Assembly (NCBI GenBank): GCA_905480645.1 | Contig: CAJQRC010000001.1 | Coordinates: 130,957 to 194,956, forward strand | DNA length: 64,000 nt | Source of the DNA: an uncultured Tateyamaria sp. | GTDB lineage: Bacteria > Pseudomonadota > Alphaproteobacteria > Rhodobacterales > Rhodobacteraceae | Direction: 5' to 3' | Shown: positions 44,629 through 53,921 of the stretch, one piece after another | Numbering within the stretch: the stretch's first letter is position 1 | Layout: each line of letters begins with the position of its first letter | Translations under genes and position numbers: made by a program | The notes under the pieces: generated by a model | Seen by the model: the letters and a program-made list of their open reading frames with translations, nothing else | The model's database searches: none | Told to the model about the DNA's origin: nothing

Positions 44629-44974
44629 CTCACCACCTCTTAATAGCAGTAGCGACTAGGGCTGGTAGCGCCCCAATTGCTAGGTGCTTCCTCTAGACAG
44701 CGTGGGGGTTCCACACTGAACTACAACATATGGTGCCTGTGCTGAGCCATTCTGGCAACCCTTTATTTGGTGTTAATCTCAATAAGTTGTGGAAAAAGTA
44801 GTCTGTAATACAAAATAGTGCTTTCAGCTGTTTTTAATTCAACCAAATTGGTTTGCTGTAAACAAAAAATCAGAAACAGGTTTATTAAAAAATAATCAAA
44901 ATAAAACGCCCGGAAAAACCCAGGCGTTTTATATCAAATTTCCAAGATAATTAGTGACGCAGCAACAAGCCAGA
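44629..44974. other. Intergenic region between YbjN gene and ubiK
   Basis: About 346 bp without a convincing gene. It should hold the leftward promoter for the YbjN-proC operon. Near its right end is an intrinsic terminator (44903-44930) for ubiK. I looked for a tRNA or small RNA and saw no cloverleaf or recognisable conserved motif in the GC-richer patch at about 44660-44770. Confidence 0.6.
44903..44930 (-). terminator. Intrinsic terminator downstream of ubiK
   Basis: The 8 bp stem AAAACGCC/GGCGTTTT (44903-44910 with 44923-44930) can extend inward through CC/GG pairs. On the minus strand it continues into TTTTATTTTG, serving the leftward ubiK gene that ends 45 bp earlier. The symmetric A/T flanks mean it could also stop rightward transcription. 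Confidence 0.85.
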
Positions 44975-45214
44975 TTACTTTTTTTCCATATTATCAAGTC
45001 TTGATTTTAACTCATGATTCTCTTCACGAGCTTTCTGCGCCATAGCCCGAACTGCATCAAACTCTTCACGGGTCACAAAATCCCGATCCGCCAACCAACG
45101 ATCAATCATAGACTTCATCGCTGTTTCAGCTTCACCCCGCGCGCCCTGCGCCACGCCCATTGCATTTGTCATTAATTGCGAAATATCATCAAAAAACTTG
45201 CCTCGTGATTGCAT
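44975..45214 (-). CDS. ubiK: UbiK-like accessory factor (BMFP/YqiC family)
   Basis: A 79 aa coiled-coil protein of the BMFP/YqiC family; the enterobacterial member UbiK helps aerobic ubiquinone synthesis and binds lipids. The N-terminal half MQSRGKFFDDISQLMTNA is the amphipathic family signature, followed by a long helical C-terminus with VTREEFDAVRAMAQKAREEN and the closing KSRLDNMEKK. Divergent from lgt, with which this gene is commonly paired. An intrinsic terminator lies 45 bp downstream. Function by homology only. Confidence 0.88.
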   Translation of the reverse strand: MQSRGKFFDDISQLMTNAMGVAQGARGEAETAMKSMIDRWLADRDFVTREEFDAVRAMAQKAREENHELKSRLDNMEKK

Positions 45215-45311
45215 AAGTCAGCCTCCAAAAAAACCATTTCTTTATATATGGAGTGCCTAGACACTGCCTGCAAGGTTGACCTTGCCCCTACACAGAGGCA
45301 TTCAACGAAAT

Positions 45312-46208
45312 ATGCAGGCTATTATTCCATTCCCAAACATTTCGCCTGAGATTTTTACAATCTCAATCTTTGGTATCGAGCTAGCGCTTCGCTGGTATGC
45401 GCTAGCTTATATCACAGGAATCCTTATCGGCTGGCAGTTAGTTTTACTGGCAGTGAAAACCCCCCAAATTTGGAAGAATAATCGCCCTGTAATGACCCCG
45501 AGGCAAATTGAGGATATGCTGACCTGGATTATTATAGGTATACTTATTGGAGGGCGGCTTGGATATGTCTTATTTTACCAACCAAACGACTATCTTGAAA
45601 ACCCGTCTGCCATTCTGGCAATTTGGCAAGGTGGGATGGCTTTTCATGGTGGTCTAATCGGAGTAGTGCTTGCTGCTTTTATTTATACAGGCCGCCACAA
45701 AATTGATCGGCTCAGCGCAGCAGACTTAATAGCATTGGGCGTACCCCCAGGTCTTTTGCTAGGTCGTGTGGCTAATTTTGTAAACGCAGAACTGTGGGGC
45801 CGGCCTACAGACCTACCTTGGGGTGTCGCTTTTCCAGGAAGTGCTGCTCAATTTTGCCCAGATTTGATTGGTGTTTGTGCACGTCACCCCTCACAATTGT
45901 ATGAAGCAATCCTAGAAGGATTTTTACTTCTTTGTCTTCTGTCTTGGGTTGTATGGAGACGCGGCGCTTTAAAACGGCCTGGCTTAGCCTGCGGGATATT
46001 TCTCACAAGCTATGGCTTTGCTCGTTTTATGGTTGAATTTGTCCGGCAACCTGACGCACAGTTTATTTCGGTCGGTAACCCACTTGGTCTAGTTTGGCAT
46101 ATTAATGGTTACGGACTTACAATGGGCCAGATCCTATCATTACCGATGGTAGTTCTGGGTTTTTGGCTCATTCGCTCTGCTAATCGCAGATTTAACTTGT
46201 CACAATGA
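45312..46208 (+). CDS. lgt: Prolipoprotein diacylglyceryl transferase
   Basis: Lgt transfers diacylglycerol from phosphatidylglycerol to the lipobox cysteine of prolipoproteins in the inner membrane. It has 298 aa from the ATG at 45312; an in-frame TTG at 45276 would extend the protein outside the family start. The seven-helix protein shows [39 protein letters not shown] and the Lgt signature [21 protein letters not shown] with its essential Arg and Asn. [13 protein letters not shown] and the closing [14 protein letters not shown] segments are conserved. Its stop overlaps the midA-like gene by 4 bp, starting a three-gene operon. Confidence 0.96.
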   Translation: MQAIIPFPNISPEIFTISIFGIELALRWYALAYITGILIGWQLVLLAVKTPQIWKNNRPVMTPRQIEDMLTWIIIGILIGGRLGYVLFYQPNDYLENPSAILAIWQGGMAFHGGLIGVVLAAFIYTGRHKIDRLSAADLIALGVPPGLLLGRVANFVNAELWGRPTDLPWGVAFPGSAAQFCPDLIGVCARHPSQLYEAILEGFLLLCLLSWVVWRRGALKRPGLACGIFLTSYGFARFMVEFVRQPDAQFISVGNPLGLVWHINGYGLTMGQILSLPMVVLGFWLIRSANRRFNLSQ

Positions 46209-47266
46209 CACTAAAGAAAGAACTTATTGCGCGTATCAAAGCCAATGGGCCTATTTCAATTGCCGATTTTATGACTGAGGCATTATTGCATCCTACTAAA
46301 GGGTATTATACCAGTCATAACCCCTTTGGATCTCAGGGCGATTTCGTAACTGCTCCAGAAATCAGTCAGATGTTCGGCGAAATTATAGGACTTAGCCTAG
46401 CCCAAAGCTGGCTTGATCAAGGTGCACCTTCAAGTTTTGTACTTGCCGAACTGGGCCCAGGTCGCGGTACTTTAATGTCAGATATATTACGCGCAACTCA
46501 CTCAATTAAAGGATTTAATCAAGCCGCAAGACTTTTCTTAGTCGAAGCCTCTGCAAGCCTTAAAAATATCCAAAAAACCATCCTCAGTCGATTCAATCCA
46601 ACATGGATATCCAAAATTGACGATTTACCACAAGCACCGCTATGGCTAGTTGCCAACGAGTTTTTTGACGCACTGCCAATTCAGCAATTTGAACGTTCAA
46701 ATGACGGTTGGAAAGAACGTCATATAGGACTGATAGAAGGCTCACTTTGTTTTGGCGTGTCTTTAGCAAATTCTCGCTTAGATTTAGCCCACCGTTTGGA
46801 AGACACTAAAGAAGGTGATATAGTTGAAATTTGCACAGCAGCGAAAAATATCATTAATTATGTTGGCAACCAAATCACTTCTAAGGGAGGATGCGCACTT
46901 ATCTTTGATTATGGTGATTGGCGAAGTCAGGGGGATACTTTACAAGCAATTCAAAACCATAAGCATGTTAACCCGTTAGATGAGCCTGGCGCTGCAGACT
47001 TAACAGCGCATGTCGACTTCGAAGCGCTGGCCCAGTCATCTACTCCTGCTGCACATACTCGCATTACCCCACAAGGTATTTACCTTGAACGTCTGGGGAT
47101 AACTGCGCGTGCCAACCAGCTTGCTGGCCGATTGTCTGGCGCTGCATTGGTTTCACATATAGCGGCACATAAGCGATTGACGCATTCTGAAGAAATGGGA
47201 ACCATTTTTAAAGTTTTAGGAATTTTCCCTCCAAATTCCAAACTACCACCAGGCCTAACAAAATGA
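46205..47266 (+). CDS. MidA/NDUFAF7-like SAM-dependent methyltransferase
   Basis: A class I SAM-dependent methyltransferase (DUF185) of 353 aa. The mitochondrial homologue NDUFAF7/MidA dimethylates an arginine of a complex I subunit; the bacterial substrate is not firmly known. The core motif is [18 protein letters not shown] (about residues 80-97). [19 protein letters not shown] is the hallmark DUF185 segment, and [18 protein letters not shown] follows. [11 protein letters not shown] and the C-terminal FKVLGIFPP are typical. It is overlapped at both ends by 4 bp (lgt and pgeF). Confidence 0.92.
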   Translation: MTLKKELIARIKANGPISIADFMTEALLHPTKGYYTSHNPFGSQGDFVTAPEISQMFGEIIGLSLAQSWLDQGAPSSFVLAELGPGRGTLMSDILRATHSIKGFNQAARLFLVEASASLKNIQKTILSRFNPTWISKIDDLPQAPLWLVANEFFDALPIQQFERSNDGWKERHIGLIEGSLCFGVSLANSRLDLAHRLEDTKEGDIVEICTAAKNIINYVGNQITSKGGCALIFDYGDWRSQGDTLQAIQNHKHVNPLDEPGAADLTAHVDFEALAQSSTPAAHTRITPQGIYLERLGITARANQLAGRLSGAALVSHIAAHKRLTHSEEMGTIFKVLGIFPPNSKLPPGLTK

Positions 47267-48024
47267 CACTTGAGTTCTTAACTTCTGATACGCTTACACC
47301 AATCCGACACGGGTTTTTTACTCGGGCAGGTGGAGCATCCTTAGGGATATTTGCCGGATTAAACTGTGGTATGGGCAGTTGTGATAAAAATGAATTTGTT
47401 GCCACCAACCGCGCTCGTGTTGCGAAAGTAATGGACGTAGCAGCTAATCGGCTGATTGGAGTTCACCAAGTCCACTCCACTGATGTTGTAGTGGTAGACC
47501 GCCCATTTGATATCCCACCAAAGGCCGACGGACTAGTAACAAGAACATCCGGCATAGCGCTGTCTATATTGACCGCCGATTGTCAACCCGTTCTTTTTGC
47601 AGACGCTCAATCAGGCGTGATCGGGGCCGCACATGCTGGCTGGAAGGGTACTCAAGCCGGAATATTAGAAGCAACAATAAACAAGATGATCAAAATGGGA
47701 GCCAAGCGTGCTCAAATTCATGCTGTAATTGGACCTACTATCAGCCAAAGAGCCTATGAAGTAGGGCCTGAATTTCGTAATATCTTTTTAAAAGATAACC
47801 CAATAAACACTTGTTTTTTTGCAATTGGCAAAGGTGACCGGATGCATTTTGATCTTCCAAGCTACGGTCTCTTACGATTACGCGCTTGTGGAATTGCATC
47901 AGCTACTTGGACACAACACTGCACCTATTTTGATCCAAAACGTTTCTTTTCTTATCGCAGGTCAGTACATAACAACGATGCCGATTACGGTCGGCTGATC
48001 TCCACTATAAAGATGGACTGTTAA
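47263..48024 (+). CDS. pgeF: PgeF/YfiH family multicopper-like purine phosphorylase/polyphenol oxidase
   Basis: A 253 aa member of the YfiH (DUF152) family. Homologues have been described as peptidoglycan editing factor PgeF and as zinc-dependent adenosine/purine phosphorylases with laccase-like activity. The metal-binding HQVHSTDVV, LTADCQPVLF and GAAHAGWKGTQAGI segments and the later THHCTYF-type TQHCTYFDPKRFFSYR are all present. The start overlaps the methyltransferase gene (ATGA). It is the last gene of lgt-midA-pgeF, with no obvious terminator in the 74 bp before the convergent lrp gene. Confidence 0.9.
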   Translation: MTLEFLTSDTLTPIRHGFFTRAGGASLGIFAGLNCGMGSCDKNEFVATNRARVAKVMDVAANRLIGVHQVHSTDVVVVDRPFDIPPKADGLVTRTSGIALSILTADCQPVLFADAQSGVIGAAHAGWKGTQAGILEATINKMIKMGAKRAQIHAVIGPTISQRAYEVGPEFRNIFLKDNPINTCFFAIGKGDRMHFDLPSYGLLRLRACGIASATWTQHCTYFDPKRFFSYRRSVHNNDADYGRLISTIKMDC

Positions 48025-48098
48025 TGAGATTAGCCCAATTTAAACACCGACGCTAAGTTTTACTCGCAGTTAACCCAGCCAATAATTGACACACACTG

Positions 48099-48599
48099 TT
48101 ATGCTCTTTTAAGTAAGCGCTCTTCCAAAACATCAAAAGGAACGCCAGGTGAGTCTTTAGCCTGCCTAATCACCAATGACGTCTTGACAGAAGCAACATT
48201 AGGCGTAGTTAAAAGTTTCCCGGTTAGGAAACTCTGAAAGCTAGACAAATCAGGAGCAACACATTTCAGGATAAAATCCACTTCACCATTGAGCATGTGA
48301 CATTCACGAACCAAAGGCCATGCTCGACATCGATTCTCAAATATACTCAGATCAGCCTCAGCTTGACTGGCCAGTCCAACATTTGCGAATACTTGAACTT
48401 CAAAACCTAATTCATGTGCATCCACGTCCGCATGATATCCGCTAATGTACCCACTTTCTTCCAAAGACCTAACGCGTCTCAAACAAGGCGGTGCAGATAT
48501 TCCCACCCTTTTCGCCAATTCAACGTTGGTCATGCGACCATCCGCCTGAAGCTCCGCAAGAATTTTCCGATCTATAGGGTCGAGTCGCGTGCTAGCCAT
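48099..48599 (-). CDS. Lrp/AsnC family transcriptional regulator
   Basis: A 166 aa Lrp/AsnC regulator with an N-terminal winged helix-turn-helix (LDPIDRKILAELQADGRMTNVELAKRVGISAPPCLRR) and a C-terminal RAM domain (QVFANVGLASQAEADLSIFE...VRECHMLNGEVDFILKCVA). GEVDFILK is the typical effector-responsive segment. It senses an unknown small ligand, usually an amino acid. The gene diverges from trxB across a 199 bp region with repeat half-sites, so it may regulate trxB, itself, or both; this is inference from geometry. Confidence 0.92.
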   Translation of the reverse strand: MASTRLDPIDRKILAELQADGRMTNVELAKRVGISAPPCLRRVRSLEESGYISGYHADVDAHELGFEVQVFANVGLASQAEADLSIFENRCRAWPLVRECHMLNGEVDFILKCVAPDLSSFQSFLTGKLLTTPNVASVKTSLVIRQAKDSPGVPFDVLEERLLKRA

Positions 48600-48615
48600 A
48601 GGCGCCTCCTTAATT

Positions 48616-48681
48616 TTCCAATTATTGTATCACATTTACCCATATGCGCAATAATATTTCGCCTCAGCGCAATTATTGGAA
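48616..48681. promoter_or_regulatory. Repeated half-sites in the lrp-trxB divergent region
   Basis: TTCCAATTATTG at 48616-48627 and CAATTATTGGAA at 48670-48681 form an inverted pair matching at 11 of 12 positions. GCGCAATAAT (about 48646-48655) between them and GCGCAATTAT (about 48667-48676), overlapping the right arm, repeat the same core in direct orientation. The array spans the likely promoters of both genes and resembles the multi-site operators bound by Lrp-family proteins. No binding data are implied. Confidence 0.45.
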
Positions 48682-48798
48682 ATCACTCTCTGCGTTTCAC
48701 AGACTTCTTAAAGTTTTCAACTCCAATTACCTGGGTTCAAATCTTAAATAAGTATAGCTATATCAAGCTAAATAAAAGCATTTCGACCAGGAGTTATA

Positions 48799-49746
48799 AT
48801 GACTAAGACAAAACGTACAAAAACTCTGATCATTGGGTCAGGCCCAGCAGGCTATACAGCAGGCGTATATGCCAGTCGGGCAATGCTAAAGCCAATTCTG
48901 GTTCAAGGGATTGAACCTGGCGGCCAGTTGACGACAACAACAGAAGTTGAAAATTGGCCAGGCGACACAGAAGTTCAAGGCCCTGATTTAATGATGCGAA
49001 TGCAGGATCATGCTACGGCAATGGGTTGTGAAATCATCAGTGACATCATTACTTCTGTTAATTTCGCTAATAGACCATTTGTAGCGCAATCTGATAGCGG
49101 TACTAATTACATTGCAGAGTCAATTATACTTGCAACTGGCGCAAGAGCTAAATGGATTGGCCTTCAATCTGAAGAAAAATTTAAGGGATTTGGCGTCTCA
49201 GCTTGTGCAACTTGTGACGGATTCTTCTATCGTGGACAGGAAATTGTTGTAATTGGTGGCGGTAATACAGCAGTTGAGGAAGCACTATTTTTAACAAATT
49301 TTGCATCTAAAGTAACGCTTATCCACCGCCGGGATGAACTGCGCGCTGAAAAAATACTGATTAATCGATTAAACAAAAACCCAAAAATTGAACCACTTTG
49401 GTTCCACGAATTAGTTGAAGTTTATGGAACTGATAGCCCACGGGGTGTTGAAGGCGTTAAAGTTAAACATACGAAAACAGGCGAAATTAGTGAAATACCG
49501 GCTAAAGGCGTGTTTGTAGCCATTGGGCATGCCCCGGCAAACGAATTAGTCAGAGATATTCTCGAGACCCATATGGGTGGTTACGTTGTGACAAAGCCTG
49601 ACAGTACCGAAACATCGATTCCTGGCGTTTTTGCTGCTGGTGATCTGACCGATTATAAATATAGGCAAGCAATTACTTCTGCCGGCATGGGTTGTATGGC
49701 GGCCCTAGAAGCAGAGAAGTTTATTGCGGATATTAATAATAAATGA
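48799..49746 (+). CDS. trxB: Thioredoxin reductase
   Basis: TrxB transfers electrons from NADPH to thioredoxin. The protein is 315 aa; the start ATG has CAGGAG about 6 nt upstream. The FAD motif is IIGSGPAGYTAGVYASRAML, the redox-active pair is in SACATCDGFFYRG (CxxC), the NADPH motif is VIGGGNTAVEEALFL, and the C-terminal FAD motif is VFAAGDLTDYKYRQAIT. All are complete. It is divergent from the lrp-type regulator, an arrangement I associate with Rhodobacterales. Nothing else is cotranscribed. Confidence 0.97.
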   Translation: MTKTKRTKTLIIGSGPAGYTAGVYASRAMLKPILVQGIEPGGQLTTTTEVENWPGDTEVQGPDLMMRMQDHATAMGCEIISDIITSVNFANRPFVAQSDSGTNYIAESIILATGARAKWIGLQSEEKFKGFGVSACATCDGFFYRGQEIVVIGGGNTAVEEALFLTNFASKVTLIHRRDELRAEKILINRLNKNPKIEPLWFHELVEVYGTDSPRGVEGVKVKHTKTGEISEIPAKGVFVAIGHAPANELVRDILETHMGGYVVTKPDSTETSIPGVFAAGDLTDYKYRQAITSAGMGCMAALEAEKFIADINNK

Positions 49747-49984
49747 GATAAAATTGTGGGTCGTGCAGTCGTAGAATAAAGCTTTTGGATTTATTCAAGT
49801 TCAGCGTATGCGTTAGGTATAATTTTTCTTTGTTAATTCTCTAAATGGTTTTTGAAATTCACCATTACTTTCAATAAGAAAGATCTGAAAATAATTTCCA
49901 GATATACTACCTCCAAATACTGTTGACCGACAAGCTTTCTAACGCCAACCTACAATTAAAAAAATACTGTTGATTGGGGGCATA

Positions 49985-51664
49985 ATGGAAAACGTGCTAT
50001 GGCGCGGCAGCTGGACAACTCGGATACGGATCGTATCCGGTCTGGTGCTTATGATTTACGTGACCATGCACCTTATAAACATTGGTGCTGAGTTGTACTC
50101 ACCATCTTTTGCTAATGCGTTCCAAGAAGTGCGGCTCATGATTACAAGGAGTAACTTTGGAAAGGTAGTTATAAGCAGTGCATTAATTGCTCACCTTATG
50201 CTCTCAATTTACAAAGTCTCGATGCGCAGATCACTAAAAATGCCTTTTGTAGATGGCGTTCAAATAGCATTCGGCTTAAGCATACCTTTAATCTTAAGCA
50301 GCCATGTGATCTATACTCAAATAGCATTTCAATCTCTAGCAGTAGATACCAAATTGGGCTATGTTTCTGCATTGATATGGAATACGACAGATGGCTGGCT
50401 ACAAGTCGTTTTGATGGTCATAACTTGGATACACGGAATAATTGGTATCCATATGTGGCTGAGAATGACATCTTGGTGGTCTCGTCACATACCTTGGTTA
50501 GTAAGTGTCAGCGTTCTAATACCAACGTTTGCGTTGCTTGGTTTCGTTTCATCAGGCCGCGCTGTTGATCAACTCATGCAAGACGACACCGCGCGAAAGG
50601 CAGCATTTAAAGAATGGAATTTTCCTGACAATCAGGACTTTAGCTTTTTGAGAACAATCGATACTCAGACAGACCTGATCATATGGTCTATTCTAGCAAC
50701 TCTAGCCATGTTTATTTTGATCCGCTCGGTTGTAGCAAGCATTCAAAAACCAGTGCGGATTACTTATGTGAATGGCCCAACAGTCAGAGCCGCTCGCGGC
50801 CCAACCCTTTTGGAAACTTCACAGGCCACTGGAGTGGGCCATACAGCTCTTTGCGGCGGGCGTGGGCGATGCACAACTTGTCGTATAATTGTCGAAGACG
50901 GTCTCGAAGACTTACCGCCTCCCTCTGCTTCAGAACTTCGTGCATTAAACGCCGTTGGAGCTCCAAATAATACAAGACTAGCATGTCAAGTCCGACCTCA
51001 AGGCGACACAACCGTTTTTCGAGTATTTCAAAAAAACGGAAACCGCGGTCGTGCGCCTGCAAGTCAGGGGAAAGAGGCACAGCTTGCTGTTTTATTTCTT
51101 GATATCAGGAGTTTTACCGCACGAACAGATGGGCAACTACCTTATGATATTGTGTTTCTCCTGAACCGCTTTTTTGATGAAATCGTTCCACCCATCTTGG
51201 CGGCAAATGGCACCATAGATAAGTATATGGGTGATGGGCTAATGGCCGTATTTGAGACAAAAGACAAAAGCAGTTCAGCCCGTTCAGCGATCAGGGCAGT
51301 CAAAGGAGTGGGCTCGGCTCTTTTGAAATTTAATAAAACGCTTAGAACAGAAGGTAGCGCCCCTATCAAAATTGGCATTGGAGTTCATCTTGGAACAGTC
51401 GTTTTAGGTGAAATTGGTGCCGCTGGAAAAGCACCACGAACATTAATAGGGGATACCGTAAATATAGCGTCCCGGCTCGAAAGTCATACTAAAACCAACG
51501 GGGTGCAGGCACTTATTTCACTGGATACACTTGACGCAGCAGAGTTCTGGGCTCCAGATGATTATGTTGTTTCACTAAATTTGCGCGGCCGAGAAGCTCC
51601 ATTGAAGGCTTTACAGCTGATAGATGCAAGCAATACCGAAATTATTCAAGCGCGTTCTTACTAA
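49985..51664 (+). CDS. Membrane protein with 2Fe-2S ferredoxin and class III adenylate/guanylate cyclase domains
   Basis: A 559 aa fusion. About residues 10-250 are membrane helices with histidines in VTMHLINI, LIAHLML and WIHGIIGIHMWL, which could bind heme (inference). About 262-350 form a plant-type [2Fe-2S] domain with cysteines in ALCGGRGRCTTCRIIV and RLACQV. About 365-540 form a class III cyclase: metal-binding Asp in LFLDIRSFTA and YMGDGLMAVF, and the nucleotide segment TLIGDTVNIASRLES with the transition-state Asn/Arg. The key residues appear intact, so cyclic nucleotide synthesis controlled by redox or respiratory state is plausible. The start ATG has GGGGG close upstream. The flanking regions (238 and 483 bp) are non-coding, so it is monocistronic. 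Confidence 0.9.
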   Translation: MENVLWRGSWTTRIRIVSGLVLMIYVTMHLINIGAELYSPSFANAFQEVRLMITRSNFGKVVISSALIAHLMLSIYKVSMRRSLKMPFVDGVQIAFGLSIPLILSSHVIYTQIAFQSLAVDTKLGYVSALIWNTTDGWLQVVLMVITWIHGIIGIHMWLRMTSWWSRHIPWLVSVSVLIPTFALLGFVSSGRAVDQLMQDDTARKAAFKEWNFPDNQDFSFLRTIDTQTDLIIWSILATLAMFILIRSVVASIQKPVRITYVNGPTVRAARGPTLLETSQATGVGHTALCGGRGRCTTCRIIVEDGLEDLPPPSASELRALNAVGAPNNTRLACQVRPQGDTTVFRVFQKNGNRGRAPASQGKEAQLAVLFLDIRSFTARTDGQLPYDIVFLLNRFFDEIVPPILAANGTIDKYMGDGLMAVFETKDKSSSARSAIRAVKGVGSALLKFNKTLRTEGSAPIKIGIGVHLGTVVLGEIGAAGKAPRTLIGDTVNIASRLESHTKTNGVQALISLDTLDAAEFWAPDDYVVSLNLRGREAPLKALQLIDASNTEIIQARSY

Positions 51665-52147
51665 AATAATAGGCAAAACTGCGGCTTTCTAAAAGAGATA
51701 TTTATGGCCAGCTCATCACAGTTTTTTCACACTTCGCTTCACAAACAACCCGCGATAGTAAAAAGTAGTCATACTTGAACAAAATTAGGAAAACGAACTG
51801 TAAAAACCTTCACAGAAAAGGTAAGGCAAGTCGCTTGTTTTTTACTTCAACTTCATCTAATGCCACTGCCTGCGCAACGTAAGCCTCTGGAATAATTTGA
51901 TATATCATTTGATAAATCAAATGCATCGCTGCGGGGCATAACTCGCAACTTTTTCCATGCAAGTAAACAAGCAGAGCAAATCTACCAAACTTCGCAAGTA
52001 TTACTCTAGGTAGTAAGCACGTGGTGCCATAAAAGATTGCATTTTTACCAATTTGTAAATGGTGAATTAGCAGAATAGAAGGTGGCCTGTTTAGAATTAA
52101 CCTTTACAAAGCACAGTTTTAGCCTCTTAAAATTCAGGAGCAAATTA
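51665..52147. other. Long intergenic region upstream of sat/cysC
   Basis: About 483 bp with no convincing gene. Short ORFs have no family resemblance or ribosome sites. The notable content is a palindrome with repeated TTTGAT half-sites around 51894-51923. The promoter of sat/cysC is expected here; the AGGAG of that gene is at 52136-52140. Confidence 0.6.
51906..51923. promoter_or_regulatory. Candidate operator palindrome upstream of sat/cysC
   Basis: CATTTGAT-AA-ATCAAATG is a perfect palindrome with 8 bp arms. An additional ATTTGAT copy overlaps just upstream (about 51895-51901), giving three closely spaced half-sites. Such spacing suits a dimeric helix-turn-helix regulator. It sits about 225 bp before the sat/cysC start, so it may serve an unseen promoter. 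Which protein binds is unknown. Confidence 0.4.
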
Positions 52148-53851
52148 ATGGTAGATAACCTCACCCCTGTTCCAGAGCTATACGCCCTCAATGACAGTGC
52201 TAAAAATCTCAAATTGAACGCAATTAATTTAGTGAGTTGGAACTTAACGCCGCGTCAAATCTGTGACTTGGAACTTCTTATGAATGGCGGATTTCATCCG
52301 CTAAGAGGTTTCCAGTCTGAAGCTGATTACAATTGCGTTATTAACGATATGCGTACAATCGACGGGCACCTCTGGCCAATCCCAATAACTCTGGACGTCA
52401 ATAAAAAATTTGCAACCAAACTGAAAATTGGACAAAATATTGCTTTACGAGATCAGGAAGGCGTAATTCTCGCTACTATGGCCATAACCGATCGATGGGC
52501 ACCAAACAAAGGTCTTGAAGCTGTAAAAGTATTTGGCGCGGACGATATTGCACATCCTGCTGTAAACTACCTGCACAATACGGCTGGCGACATTTATCTA
52601 GGCGGTCCAGTTACGGGTATTAAACCGCCTACACATTATGATTTCCGTGCTCGTCGAGACACACCGAATGAATTGCGTGCTTATTTTCGCAAAATGGGTT
52701 GGCGAAAAGTTGTAGCATTTCAGACCCGAAACCCACTTCATCGCGCACACCAGGAGTTGACGTTTCGTGCCTCTCGGGAAGCACAAGCAAACCTGTTGAT
52801 ACACCCTGTGGTTGGCCTAACGAAGCCCGGCGATGTTGATCATTTCACACGAGTGCGCTGTTATGAGGCTGTTTTGGGTCAATACCCTGCCGCAACCACG
52901 GCGATGTCTTTGTTAAACCTTGCAATGCGTATGGCCGGCCCACGCGAAGCAATTTGGCATGGTTTAATCCGGAAAAATCATGGTTGTACTCATTTTATTG
53001 TTGGCCGTGATCACGCGGGTCCAGGAAAAAACTCAGCAGGCAACGACTTTTATGGTCCGTACCAAGCGCAAGAGCTCTTTCGTAATCACGAGGAAGAAAT
53101 CGGCATCAAAATGGTTGATTTCAAGCATATGGTATACGTTCAAGAACGTGCCCAATACGAGCCAGCCAACCAAATTAAAGATAACGATGACGTTACAGTG
53201 TTGAATATTTCAGGCACGGAGTTACGCCGACGTCTTGCCGAAGGCTTGGAAATTCCAGAGTGGTTTTCCTTCCCTGAAGTTGTAACTGAGTTGCGCCGAA
53301 CCAGTCCTCCACGTTCCAAACAAGGCTTCACTATTTTCTTCACAGGTCTTTCTGGATCAGGGAAGTCCACAATTGCAAATGCTATAATGGTCAAACTAAT
53401 GGAAATGGGTGGACGCCCTGTAACCTTGCTTGATGGTGACGTTGTACGTAAAAATTTATCGTCTGAATTAGGGTTTTCTAAAGAACATCGGGACTTGAAC
53501 ATTCGACGCATTGGTTATGTTGCGTCTGAAATAACCAAAAATGGTGGAATCGCCATTTGTGCGCCGATAGCACCCTATAGCGCCACACGACGTTCCGTCC
53601 GCGAGGACATCGAACCTGTTGGTGCCTTCATTGAGGTACACGTAGCAACAACGATTGAGGAGTGTGAACGAAGGGATCGTAAGGGCCTTTATAAAATGGC
53701 ACGTGAGGGAAAAATCAAAGAATTCACAGGAATTTCTGATCCTTATGAAGTGCCAGATGCCCCTGAGTTAAGCATAAATACCGAAAACGTGGATGTCGAT
53801 AATTGCGCACATCAGATTTTACTTCAGTTGGAATCAATGGGGTTAATATAA
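52148..53851 (+). CDS. Bifunctional sulfate adenylyltransferase/adenylylsulfate kinase
   Basis: A fused enzyme of sulfate activation: ATP sulfurylase makes adenylylsulfate (APS) and APS kinase makes PAPS. The ATG at 52148 with AGGAG 7 nt upstream is preferred; an in-frame start at 52082 adds non-homologous residues. The 567 aa protein has the sulfurylase half (about residues 1-390) with QTRNPLHRAHQEL (HxxH) and VGRDHAGPG. The kinase half (about 395-567) has FFTGLSGSGKSTIANA, GYVASEITKNGGIAICAPIAPY and TTIEECERRDRKGLY. The length is normal for the Sat-CysC fusion. No other cysteine genes are adjacent. Confidence 0.95.
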   Translation: MVDNLTPVPELYALNDSAKNLKLNAINLVSWNLTPRQICDLELLMNGGFHPLRGFQSEADYNCVINDMRTIDGHLWPIPITLDVNKKFATKLKIGQNIALRDQEGVILATMAITDRWAPNKGLEAVKVFGADDIAHPAVNYLHNTAGDIYLGGPVTGIKPPTHYDFRARRDTPNELRAYFRKMGWRKVVAFQTRNPLHRAHQELTFRASREAQANLLIHPVVGLTKPGDVDHFTRVRCYEAVLGQYPAATTAMSLLNLAMRMAGPREAIWHGLIRKNHGCTHFIVGRDHAGPGKNSAGNDFYGPYQAQELFRNHEEEIGIKMVDFKHMVYVQERAQYEPANQIKDNDDVTVLNISGTELRRRLAEGLEIPEWFSFPEVVTELRRTSPPRSKQGFTIFFTGLSGSGKSTIANAIMVKLMEMGGRPVTLLDGDVVRKNLSSELGFSKEHRDLNIRRIGYVASEITKNGGIAICAPIAPYSATRRSVREDIEPVGAFIEVHVATTIEECERRDRKGLYKMAREGKIKEFTGISDPYEVPDAPELSINTENVDVDNCAHQILLQLESMGLI

Positions 53852-53921
53852 GAATGTAGTTAAGGTTTCGAATAACAAAGTGTTACTTACTTATTTGTCA
53901 ACATCTGCGAAGACGTGTTCT

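Noticed and set aside
48730..48760. A T-loop-like string (GGGTTCAAATC) upstream of trxB suggesting a tRNA
   Set aside because: No acceptor, D-arm or anticodon stem can be folded around it, and the string lies in the trxB promoter region.
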